Origin: an uncultured Clostridia bacterium | Lineage (GTDB): Bacteria > Bacillota > Clostridia > TANB77 > CAG-508 | Assembly: GCA_947625565.1 (NCBI GenBank) | Contig: CANQOU010000069.1 | Location: forward strand, 1 to 6,550 | Direction: 5' to 3' | DNA length: 6,550 nucleotides | Part shown: piece after piece, positions 1-6,263 of the stretch | Position numbering within the stretch: the first letter of the stretch is position 1 | Layout: the number at the start of each line of letters is the position of its first letter | The notes under the pieces: generated by a model | Seen by the model: the letters and a program-made list of their open reading frames with translations, nothing else | What the model was told of the DNA's origin: nothing | Database searches by the model: none | Program-made: the position numbers and the translations under genes

Positions 1-123
1 AATAACAAAAAGAAAGAAATTCTGAATAAAAAAATAAATAAAAAATACAAAAAAATGAAAAAATATCTATATATTACATCAATTTTATGCTTTATAGAAA
101 TGATATTTATATTCATAAAATAA
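1..123 (+). CDS. 3' end of an upstream gene with C-terminal membrane segment (partial)
   Basis: Frame 1 is open from the first base to a TAA at 121-123, giving 40 residues; the other two forward frames hit stops within the first 25 bases. The visible part is a very Lys/Asn-rich stretch (about residues 1-21) followed by a hydrophobic segment (YLYITSILCFIEMIFIFI) and a terminal Lys, like a C-terminal membrane anchor. An ATG at 55 could start a 22-residue peptide, but no ribosome binding site precedes it, so a protein tail running in from the left is the better reading. In such AT-rich DNA a 40-codon open frame could still be chance. I do not recognise the protein and give no function. Confidence 0.4.
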   Translation, partial: NNKKKEILNKKINKKYKKMKKYLYITSILCFIEMIFIFIK

Positions 124-153
124 ATCATAAAAACATCTCATCTTGAATACGAT
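124..153 (+). promoter_or_regulatory. Candidate sigma-E-type sporulation promoter for spoIVFA
   Basis: ATCATAAA (124-131) and AATACGAT (146-153) are separated by 14 bases. Compared with the Bacillus sigma-E pattern (about ATCATATT, 13-15 bases, CATACAAT), each half matches six of eight positions. The implied start of transcription is near 160, about 35 bases before the ATG of the M23 gene. The Bacillus spoIVF operon is made under sigma-E, which makes the match plausible, but AT-rich DNA produces such matches by chance. A sigma-A reading (TTGAAT 143-148 with GATATA 167-172, 18-base gap) is possible but weaker. Confidence 0.3.
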
Positions 154-194
154 TAAAAAAGGACATGATATAACCAAGGAAGAGGTGTTTTTAT

Positions 195-1094
195 ATGGAA
201 AAAAGTATATCAGTAGAAGAAAGAATAAGACGAGCTGAAGAAATATATCTGAGAAGGAAAAATCTAAATGATACTCAAAATAGAACACAGAAATTACCAA
301 TAAATGATAATAAAAAAGATATAAAATTACTTAAGAAAATGATAATGCAAATACTAATATGTGTTTGTATATATTTTTTAATATATACAATACAAAATAG
401 TGGAAGTATCTTTTCTGAAAATATAATAAATAAAACAAGAGAAATATTAGCATATGATACCAATTTTGTAGAAATTTATGAAACAGTAAAAAACGCAATT
501 ATCACTTTTAATCAAAACATAATAGGAAATGAAAAACAGGAAGAACAACCTAAAATAGAGGAAGAACCAAAAGAAAATAAAGATGAGGAACAAAAAGCAG
601 AAGAAGTGAGAGAAGTACAAAACCAAGATGCAATTGGTGGAGCTGAAGAAGGACAAACTGAAATACCATTAACACAAGAAGAACAAGACATACAAAATGT
701 AAAAAATACAACAACATTTATAAAACCAATATCAGGAACTATTACATCTAGCTATGGATATCGTGAAACAGCAACAGGAACAGTTCCAAAAAATCATACA
801 GGTACAGATATAGCAGCTAATTTAGGAACAAAAATATATTCAAGTACAGAAGGAGAAGTTGTATTAGCATCAGAAGAAGGAGATTATGGAAAACATTTAA
901 AAATACAAATAGGAGAAGTAAGTATTATTTATGCACACTGTAACAATTTATATGTAAAGCAAGGGGATCATGTAACACAGGGACAAGAAATAGCAGAAGT
1001 TGGTTCAACTGGGAACTCAACAGGACCACATTTACATTTTGAAATTCGATATCAAGAAAGAACAGTTAATGCCCAGAATATCTTAGATTTATAG
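195..1094 (+). CDS. spoIVFA: SpoIVFA-like membrane-anchored M23/LytM-domain protein
   Basis: This 299-residue protein has a charged cytoplasmic N-terminus (1-48), one membrane segment (about 49-66), a short segment to about 111, a Glu/Lys/Gln-rich linker (about 112-165) and a C-terminal LytM/M23 domain (about 175-299). The domain shows the full metal-site pattern: HxxxD (H201, D205), the YAH histidine (H248) and HLH (H279, H281). In Bacillus, SpoIVFA holds and regulates the pro-sigma-K protease SpoIVFB in the outer forespore membrane; its LytM domain is thought to be degenerate. The identification rests on one membrane span plus LytM directly upstream of an M50 protease gene, with 11 bases between. 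A GAGGTG ribosome binding site (182-187) stands 7 bases before the ATG. SpoIIQ or a general M23 endopeptidase are alternatives, favoured by the intact site; the M50 neighbour argues against them. Confidence 0.72.
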   Translation: MEKSISVEERIRRAEEIYLRRKNLNDTQNRTQKLPINDNKKDIKLLKKMIMQILICVCIYFLIYTIQNSGSIFSENIINKTREILAYDTNFVEIYETVKNAIITFNQNIIGNEKQEEQPKIEEEPKENKDEEQKAEEVREVQNQDAIGGAEEGQTEIPLTQEEQDIQNVKNTTTFIKPISGTITSSYGYRETATGTVPKNHTGTDIAANLGTKIYSSTEGEVVLASEEGDYGKHLKIQIGEVSIIYAHCNNLYVKQGDHVTQGQEIAEVGSTGNSTGPHLHFEIRYQERTVNAQNILDL

Positions 1095-1105
1095 AGAGAA
1101 AAACA

Positions 1106-1756
1106 ATGAGATTTCGTATAGATTTAAAATTATTTTTAATTGTATTTATTTTTATATTTACAAAACAAATACATATCTACATACTAATGATGGGATTTGC
1201 ACTGTTACATGAGTTAGGACATTTATTTGCAGGAATTCTTTTAAAAATGAAACCAGAAAAAATAGAAATTATCCCAGTTGGATTAACTATATCATTTAAA
1301 GTATCAATAAAAGACATCAACAAAAAAATAGGAAATTCAAATATGCTAGAACTAAAAAAAATATTTGTAGCTTTAGCAGGACCAACAATGAATTTAATTA
1401 TTATTTTAATTACGAAAAATATGCAAATTGAAATTATAAAACAAATTGAAATTATATATGCAAATATATGTATTTTTATATTTAATATGTTACCTATATA
1501 TCCATTAGATGGAGGGAGAATTATCAAAGGAATATTAGAAATAAAACAAGGAAGAAAAAAGGCAAATTATCATATAAATAAAGCATCAATAATTATTACA
1601 ATTCTACTTACAATATTATCAATAATTGTTCTATATTACAATTTTAATATGTCAATCATCTTAATAATTACATATATATGGATTTTGATTATAAAGGAAA
1701 ATAAAGTTACAAAACATAAACAGAAAATCTATGAAATAATAGAAAAAAACTATTGA
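1106..1756 (+). CDS. spoIVFB: SpoIVFB-like M50 intramembrane metalloprotease
   Basis: A 216-residue, very hydrophobic protein of the site-2 protease family. It carries the zinc motif HELGH (H35, E36, H39) inside a membrane segment, the AGPTMN motif (91-96), and the NMLPIYPLDGGR motif (127-138) whose D135 is the third zinc ligand. Hydrophobic segments lie at about 7-18, 22-45, 85-103, 113-131, 160-179 and 181-197. In Bacillus the homologue cuts pro-sigma-K in the membrane, releasing active sigma-K in the mother cell. The gene sits 11 bases after the SpoIVFA-like gene, with only a weak ribosome binding site (GAGAG, 1094-1098), so coupled expression is likely. The Bacillus enzyme is about 288 residues with a C-terminal CBS domain; here only about 20 charged residues follow the last membrane segment. 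No pro-sigma-K gene is in view, so the substrate is inferred. Confidence 0.8.
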   Translation: MRFRIDLKLFLIVFIFIFTKQIHIYILMMGFALLHELGHLFAGILLKMKPEKIEIIPVGLTISFKVSIKDINKKIGNSNMLELKKIFVALAGPTMNLIIILITKNMQIEIIKQIEIIYANICIFIFNMLPIYPLDGGRIIKGILEIKQGRKKANYHINKASIIITILLTILSIIVLYYNFNMSIILIITYIWILIIKENKVTKHKQKIYEIIEKNY

Positions 1757-1820
1757 AAAAAAAATAAAAAAATAGTAAACTATACTAAAGAGAAGTAAAC
1801 CTAGAAGGGATGTGCCAAAG

Positions 1821-2330
1821 ATGAAACAAATAAATGAAAGAGGAATGACACTTATTTCATTAGTAGTAACAGTAATAGTGATAACTATTGTAACATTTGC
1901 AGTTTCTACAAATTTAAAAAATAATACTGATTTGCAAAAATTAGTATATTTACGCAGTGATATAGAAAATTTAGAAGGAAAGATAGAAGAATTTTTTAAC
2001 GAATATGGAGAACTACCAGCAAGTATAGAATATACAGACATTAGTGACATGAATGAAATTTTAAATTCAACAGAATTATCTAGTAAATTTTATGTCATTG
2101 ATTTGCAAGCAATGCAAGGATTAAGCTTACACTATGGTAAAGACTATGAAAAAATAAAAAAAGTAGATGCAGATAGAACTACAGAAAGTGTAAATCAATA
2201 TAAAGATGTATATATTGTAAATGAAATAACACACAATGTATTTTATGTAAGAGGTATTTCACTGAAAGAAAGCAAACAGACAATAATATATTATACAACA
2301 AGAGGAGAAATTAAAATTCCAGTTGAATAG
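1821..2330 (+). CDS. Prepilin-like protein with type IV pilin N-terminal motif
   Basis: From the ATG at 1821 this is a 169-residue protein. A short charged leader ends in ERG, then MTLISLVVTVIVITIV begins a single hydrophobic segment (about 9-28). This resembles the prepilin peptidase site (cut after G8, methylation of M9) of type IV pilins and type II secretion pseudopilins. The usual Glu at mature position 5 is Ser (S13). The remainder is a soluble domain: an acidic helix (about 37-60, LRSDIENLEGKIEEFFNEYG), then mixed segments ending in KDVYIVNEITHNVFYV, a style common in clostridial prepilin-like proteins. No pilus assembly genes are in the window, so its role is unknown. A GTG at 1812 would add three residues, but the GAAGGGA element (1804-1810) would then be only 1 base away; it stands 10 bases from the ATG. 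TATACT (1781-1786) could be a -10 box but lacks a -35 partner. Confidence 0.7.
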   Translation: MKQINERGMTLISLVVTVIVITIVTFAVSTNLKNNTDLQKLVYLRSDIENLEGKIEEFFNEYGELPASIEYTDISDMNEILNSTELSSKFYVIDLQAMQGLSLHYGKDYEKIKKVDADRTTESVNQYKDVYIVNEITHNVFYVRGISLKESKQTIIYYTTRGEIKIPVE

Positions 2331-2347
2331 GGTAATAAAAATATTAT

Positions 2348-2380
2348 AAAAACGCAGATAAAAAATATCCTGCGTTTTTT
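2348..2380 (+). terminator. Intrinsic terminator after the prepilin-like gene
   Basis: AAAAACGCAG (2348-2357) is the exact reverse complement of CTGCGTTTTT (2370-2379), and the right arm runs into six T residues (2375-2380). An alternative pairing extends the stem with GATA/TATC and one bulged C, leaving a five-A loop. It lies 17 bases after the stop codon and separates the spoIVF/prepilin block from the minD promoter. The A-run on the left arm means it could also work on the other strand. Confidence 0.85.
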
Positions 2381-2419
2381 GCATGTAGAAACTTTTCTTA
2401 TATTTTTATGCAAACTTAA

Positions 2420-2448
2420 TTGACTTTTGAGCAATTTCGTTATATCAT
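2420..2448 (+). promoter_or_regulatory. Housekeeping (sigma-A) promoter of minD-minE-rodA
   Basis: TTGACT (2420-2425) and TATCAT (2443-2448) are 17 bases apart, the ideal spacing, and each matches five of six consensus positions. The predicted start is near 2455, giving a leader of about 40 bases. It lies just after a terminator and before an excellent ribosome binding site, AAGGAGG (2481-2487), 8 bases ahead of the minD ATG. This implies vegetative expression independent of the upstream genes. Confidence 0.75.
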
Positions 2449-2495
2449 AGTAATATCAAAATGGAGCATCATAAAATCCTAAGGAGGAAATAATT

Positions 2496-3287
2496 ATGGG
2501 AGAAGTAATTGTAATCACATCTGGTAAAGGTGGAGTAGGAAAAACAACAACGACAGCAAATTTAGGAGCAAGTTTAGCAGTAGAAGGTAAAAAGGTAGCC
2601 TTAATAGATACAGATATTGGGCTAAGAAATCTAGACGTTGTTATGGGCTTAGAAAATAGAATAGTATATGACATAGTTGATGTTGTAGAAGGAAAATGTA
2701 AATTAAGGCAAGCACTTATTAAAGATAAAAGATTTAAAGAATTATACCTATTACCAGCAGCTCAAACAAGAGATAAAAGTGCAGTAAATGAAGAACAAAT
2801 GAGAAAATTAACAAAAAAACTAAAAGAAGAATTTGACTATATTTTAATAGATTGTCCAGCAGGAATTGAGCAGGGATTTAAGAATGCAATAGCAGGAGCT
2901 GATAGAGCCATTGTTGTTACAACAGCTGAAATATCTGCTATTCGTGATGCTGATAGGATTATTGGGCTTTTAGAATCTTCAGAAATTAAAAACCCAGAAT
3001 TAGTCATAAATAGAATTAGACCAAACATGATAAAAAAAGGCGAAATGATGGATGTAGACGACATTGTGGATTTACTATCAATTAACTTAATAGGAGTTGT
3101 TCCAGATGATGAATATATCATTACACAGACAAATAAAGGAGAACCAGTAATTCAAAATAGGAAAGCACCATCAGGTAAAGCATATATGGAAATAGCTAAA
3201 AGAGTGTTAGGAGAAAAAATAGAAGTTACAATACCAGGAACTGAAAAAGGTTTTTTTGCCAAATTAAAACGCCTATTCAGAAAATAA
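2496..3287 (+). CDS. minD: Septum-site ATPase MinD
   Basis: A 263-residue ParA/MinD-family ATPase of the usual length. It has the deviant Walker A motif GKGGVGKTT (10-18, signature K11 and K16), the switch I region DTDIGLRNLD (38-47), and Walker B DYILIDCPAG (114-123, D119). The end carries an amphipathic, Lys/Arg-rich membrane-targeting helix (about 252-263, GFFAKLKRLFRK). ATP-bound MinD dimers bind the membrane and recruit partners; MinE stimulates hydrolysis and release, and MinC is the usual effector that blocks FtsZ assembly away from midcell. The gene is the first of a minD-minE-rodA unit with its own promoter and a near-perfect ribosome binding site, 33 bases before minE. Unusually, no minC lies directly upstream. 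The residues match MinD better than related Mrp, ParA or FlhG proteins. Confidence 0.96.
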   Translation: MGEVIVITSGKGGVGKTTTTANLGASLAVEGKKVALIDTDIGLRNLDVVMGLENRIVYDIVDVVEGKCKLRQALIKDKRFKELYLLPAAQTRDKSAVNEEQMRKLTKKLKEEFDYILIDCPAGIEQGFKNAIAGADRAIVVTTAEISAIRDADRIIGLLESSEIKNPELVINRIRPNMIKKGEMMDVDDIVDLLSINLIGVVPDDEYIITQTNKGEPVIQNRKAPSGKAYMEIAKRVLGEKIEVTIPGTEKGFFAKLKRLFRK

Positions 3288-3320
3288 TGGAATAATTGCA
3301 AGAGGAAGGGGTAAAAAACA

Positions 3321-4049
3321 ATGTTTGAGAATTTTATCAAGTTCTTTAATAAGACAAAAAATAAAAATGAGAAAAAGGAAGAAGGCAAATCAAAAAATGC
3401 CGCTAAAGAGAGATTACATTTAGTTTTAATGCAAGACAGAGCAAATGTATCTGCCGACTTTTTAGAACTTATGAAACAAGAAATTATAGATGTAATAAAG
3501 AAATATATAGAAGTAGATGAAAAAGCTATAGATGTTAGATTAACAAATAAAGAAAATGAAGATGGAACAAATGGTGCACCAGCATTATATGCCAATATTC
3601 CAATTGTTAGCATTAAAAATGAAGCAAGGAAAGTAGATAAAAGCCAAGTAAAACAGAATAAAGAAAATGAAGTAGAAGAAATTAAAGAAAATCCAGAAAC
3701 TGAAGAACATGAAAATCAAGAAAAAACAGTACAGCAAGAAGAACAAACAAAAGAAGAAATTAAAATAGAAGAAAAAAAAGAAATGGAAATTACGATAGAA
3801 GAACAACAAATAGAAGAGACTTCAAGTGAAGAACAAGAAATATTAAAACAGACAGAAGAAAAACAAGAAACCGAACAAGAAGAAGCTATAGTAGAGAATA
3901 GCAAATTAGAAGAAAATAAAGAAAAAACTATAACAGAAGATAAAAAAACAGAAGAAGATAAGACAGACAAAGAAAACGAAAAAATAGAAAAAACTAAAAA
4001 AGAAACAAAAAAAGCAGCTAAAAAAGAAGAAAACAAAAATCAAAAATAA
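3321..4049 (+). CDS. minE: Cell division topological factor MinE with long charged C-terminal extension
   Basis: The first 98 or so residues are a complete MinE: an N-terminal amphipathic membrane-targeting segment (MFENFIKFF, 1-9), a charged linker, the anti-MinCD/MinD-contact segment NAAKERLHLVLMQDRA (26-41), and the C-terminal dimerisation (topological specificity) domain (about 43-98; QEIIDVIKKYIEVD near 53-66). MinE stimulates the MinD ATPase and drives MinD off the membrane. Typical MinE proteins are about 90 residues; this one is 242. Residues about 101-242 form a low-complexity tail rich in Glu, Lys, Gln and Thr with no hydrophobic core, acidic in the middle (about 117-200) and Lys-rich at the end (about 222-242). 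The frame is intact and ends 14 bases before rodA, so the tail is not an obvious frameshift product. The ribosome binding site is AAGGGG (3306-3311). The tail's role is unknown; it is probably disordered. Confidence 0.92.
   Translation: MFENFIKFFNKTKNKNEKKEEGKSKNAAKERLHLVLMQDRANVSADFLELMKQEIIDVIKKYIEVDEKAIDVRLTNKENEDGTNGAPALYANIPIVSIKNEARKVDKSQVKQNKENEVEEIKENPETEEHENQEKTVQQEEQTKEEIKIEEKKEMEITIEEQQIEETSSEEQEILKQTEEKQETEQEEAIVENSKLEENKEKTITEDKKTEEDKTDKENEKIEKTKKETKKAAKKEENKNQK
3717..3836 (+). repeat. Degenerate ten-codon repeats in the MinE tail
   Basis: Residues 133-172 of MinE divide into four ten-residue units: QEKTVQQEEQ, TKEEIKIEEK, KEMEITIEEQ and QIEETSSEEQ. Each ends in EEQ or EEK. The nonamer GAAGAACAA recurs at 3738, 3798 and 3828, that is, at multiples of 30 bases. 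Units two and three are the most alike. The region is low in complexity, so some of this regularity may be compositional, but the fixed spacing suggests growth by short duplications. Confidence 0.4.
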
Positions 4050-4063
4050 AGAGAGTTTTTATA

Positions 4064-5170
4064 ATGCGAAAAAAAGAGTTAAAAAATATGGAATGGGTAA
4101 TTGTTGTTGTTGCAATTATTTTATCCATTATTGGATTGGTAGCATTATTTTCAGCAACACAGAATACCGATTATGATGAATTTCAAAAACAGCTTATATG
4201 GTTTGGAATCAGCCTAGTGGTTATGATAGCTTTCATGTTTATAAACTATGAGACACTTGTTAGGCTATCTCCATTTTTTTATGTTGCTTTTTTAATACTT
4301 TTATTTGCAGTATTATTTACAGAACCAATAAATGGAGCAAGTAGTTGGTTTACAATTGGTGGATTTTCTTTTCAACCAGGAGAATTTGCAAAGATATTTG
4401 TTATTTTATTCTTAACAATGGTTATAAATAAAATTCAACAAAAAGGAAAACAGGAAATAAATAAACCATTAAAAATATTGATAGTATTAAGTGCTTTAAT
4501 GATACCAGTATTACTAATAATTAAGCAACCAGATTATGGTACTGCAATTGCGTTTTTTGTTGCAACAGCTTTAATGCTATTTGCGGCAGGTATTGATAGA
4601 AGATATGTAATTTCAGTAATTTTACTAATCGCCCTTTCAATTCCATTATTATATAATTTTGTATTACCAGAACACGCAAAAACAAGAATAGATATATTTT
4701 TACACCCAGAATCAGAACCAAGGGGAGCAGGATACAATATTTTACAATCTAAGTTAGCAATAGGTGCAGGTGGGCTAACAGGCATGGGATTATTAAAAGG
4801 AAACCAAACTCAACTAGGATTTTTATATCCAAAAACAACAGACTTTATATTTTCCGTTATAGGAGAAGAAATGGGCTTTCTAATAGCTGGTTTAATTATT
4901 ATACTATATGTTGTATTGGTTACAAAAATATTATACATTGCTAAGACTGCAAAGGATAGTACAGGAACAATAATAGCATCTGGAATAGCAGGTATTCTAA
5001 TGTTCCATATGATAGAAAATATAGGAATGGTTATGGGACTACTACCAATCACAGGAGTACCACTTCCATTCATAAGCTATGGTGGTAGCTCAATGATTAC
5101 TAATTATATGATGTTAGGAATTTTACTAAATATAAGTGGAAAAAGACAAAAATCAATATTTGTAAAATAG
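4064..5170 (+). CDS. rodA: SEDS peptidoglycan glycosyltransferase RodA
   Basis: A 368-residue polytopic membrane protein with about ten hydrophobic segments, the usual size for RodA. SEDS-family landmarks are present: FQPGEFAKI (103-111), KQPDYGTA (154-161), the presumed catalytic Asp in KTTDFIFSVIGEEMGF (D260), and the signature PITGVPLPFISYGGSS (328-343). RodA polymerises lipid II into glycan strands in the elongation complex, together with a class B penicillin-binding protein and MreBCD, none of which is in the window. It follows minE by 14 bases with a weak GAGAG ribosome binding site (4051-4055), so it is probably co-transcribed. A second ATG at 4088 is possible; the upstream one is kept because the spacing to GAGAG is workable. 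FtsW and SpoVE are close relatives; the position next to minDE, as in many clostridia, favours RodA. Confidence 0.9.
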   Translation: MRKKELKNMEWVIVVVAIILSIIGLVALFSATQNTDYDEFQKQLIWFGISLVVMIAFMFINYETLVRLSPFFYVAFLILLFAVLFTEPINGASSWFTIGGFSFQPGEFAKIFVILFLTMVINKIQQKGKQEINKPLKILIVLSALMIPVLLIIKQPDYGTAIAFFVATALMLFAAGIDRRYVISVILLIALSIPLLYNFVLPEHAKTRIDIFLHPESEPRGAGYNILQSKLAIGAGGLTGMGLLKGNQTQLGFLYPKTTDFIFSVIGEEMGFLIAGLIIILYVVLVTKILYIAKTAKDSTGTIIASGIAGILMFHMIENIGMVMGLLPITGVPLPFISYGGSSMITNYMMLGILLNISGKRQKSIFVK

Positions 5171-5210
5171 GCAATAGAGAACAAAACTATATGTTCTTCG
5201 TTGCTTTTTT
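5171..5210 (+). terminator. Intrinsic terminator or attenuator between rodA and dusB
   Basis: GCAATAGAGAACA (5171-5183) pairs with TGTTCTTCGTTGC (5192-5204) over 13 positions, with one A-C mismatch and two G-T wobbles, around an eight-base loop; six T residues follow (5205-5210). It begins immediately after the rodA stop codon. The T-run is directly followed by AAAAGGAG, the ribosome binding site of dusB, so dusB must rely on read-through or on a promoter inside rodA. I found no convincing promoter there. Confidence 0.7.
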
Positions 5211-5224
5211 AAAAGGAGAAAAAG

Positions 5225-6199
5225 ATGTATTTAAAACCAATAAAAATAGGAAATTTAGAAATCAAAAATAATATATTTCTAGCACCAATGGCAGGTATTA
5301 CAGATAAAGCGTATAGAAAAATATGTAGAGAATTTGGAGCAGGATTAGTATTTACTGAAATGATAAGCGGTAAAGCCATTTTTTATAATGACAGCAAAAC
5401 TAAGCTATTGATGGATACAAAAGGAGAAGAAAAACCAATAGGACTTCAGATTTTTGGTAGTGAAGAAGAAAGTATGACATTTGCAGCTAAATATATAAAT
5501 GAACAAGCAGATATTATAGATATAAACATGGGATGCCCGGCACCAAAAGTTGTAAAGAATAATGATGGGAGCAAACTATTATTAGATATTCAAAAAGCAG
5601 AAAAAATTATTCAAGCAGTTGTAAAAAATACGAATAAGCCAGTTACAGTTAAAATCAGAAAAGGCTGGGATTATAATAATATTGTGGCAGTTGAATTTGC
5701 TCAAATGGCAGAAAAAGCAGGTGTATCTGCTATAACAATACATGGAAGGACAAGAAGTGAATTTTATTCAGGAAAGGCAGATTTGGATATTATAAGAAAA
5801 GTAAAAGAAGCAGTTAATATTCCGGTAGTTGGAAATGGAGATGTTGTAGATGAAGAAACAGCATATCAAATGTTTGAAACAACAGGAGTAGATGCGATAA
5901 TGATTGGAAGAGGAACATTTGGAAATCCATGGATATTTAAAAGAATACAATATTTTTTAAGAACAGGAGAAAAATTACCAGAAATAACCAAAAAAGAAAA
6001 ACTTGAAGTAATAAAAAAACATATTGCTTTAGAACTAGAAGAAAAAACTGAAATTACAGCAATTAGAGAACTAAGAAAACCAATAGCATGGTATACAAAA
6101 GGATTAAAAGATTCTAGTGAATTTCGTGACAAAATAAATCAAATAGAAACGGTAAAAGAACTATTAGAAGAAATAGAAACATATTTTGATAATTTATAA
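5225..6199 (+). CDS. dusB: tRNA dihydrouridine synthase, DusB type
   Basis: A 324-residue flavoenzyme of normal length that reduces specific uridines in the tRNA D-loop region to dihydrouridine using FMN and NAD(P)H. The N-terminal TIM barrel shows the FMN-binding APMAGITDKAYR (20-31), the catalytic Cys in NMGCPAPKVVKNNDGS (C104), KIRKGW (143-148), IHGRTR (172-177), and the phosphate-binding GNGDV (203-207) and IGRGTFGNPW (227-236). A helical domain for tRNA recognition follows (about 255-324). It is cytoplasmic. The ribosome binding site AGGAG (5214-5218) is 6 bases from the ATG. The DusB label follows the Firmicute family; exact tRNA position specificity cannot be read from sequence alone. 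Confidence 0.94.
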   Translation: MYLKPIKIGNLEIKNNIFLAPMAGITDKAYRKICREFGAGLVFTEMISGKAIFYNDSKTKLLMDTKGEEKPIGLQIFGSEEESMTFAAKYINEQADIIDINMGCPAPKVVKNNDGSKLLLDIQKAEKIIQAVVKNTNKPVTVKIRKGWDYNNIVAVEFAQMAEKAGVSAITIHGRTRSEFYSGKADLDIIRKVKEAVNIPVVGNGDVVDEETAYQMFETTGVDAIMIGRGTFGNPWIFKRIQYFLRTGEKLPEITKKEKLEVIKKHIALELEEKTEITAIRELRKPIAWYTKGLKDSSEFRDKINQIETVKELLEEIETYFDNL

Positions 6200-6263
6200 A
6201 AATAGAAATATGCAAATGAATAAAAAAGAATTTTTAGAATAAGTATGAACAGGAGGGATTTTA

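Noticed and set aside
55..123. Stand-alone 22-residue hydrophobic peptide
   Set aside because: No ribosome binding site, and the same frame is open to the window edge, so it is more likely the tail of an upstream gene.
1772..1787. Overlapping short inverted repeats (ATAGT-AA-ACTAT and TAGTA..TACTA)
   Set aside because: Arms of only five A/T-rich bases and no T-run; too weak to call a terminator or operator in DNA of this composition.
1812..1820. GTG start for the prepilin-like gene
   Set aside because: The GAAGGGA element would be only 1 base from it; the ATG at 1821 has a usable 10-base spacing and gives the usual short leader before the prepilin site.
1177..2050. Minus-strand open frames opposite the M50 and prepilin-like genes
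   Set aside because: Hydrophobic peptides are expected on the complement of A-rich coding DNA; no motif or ribosome binding site supports them.
3152..4036. Long open frames on the minus strand opposite minD and minE
   Set aside because: They lie opposite genes with clear conserved motifs, encode Ser/Phe-rich low-complexity peptides produced by complementing AAA/GAA codons, and have no ribosome binding sites.
6200..6263. Terminator between dusB and the last gene
   Set aside because: Only A and T runs are present; no GC-containing stem could be formed.
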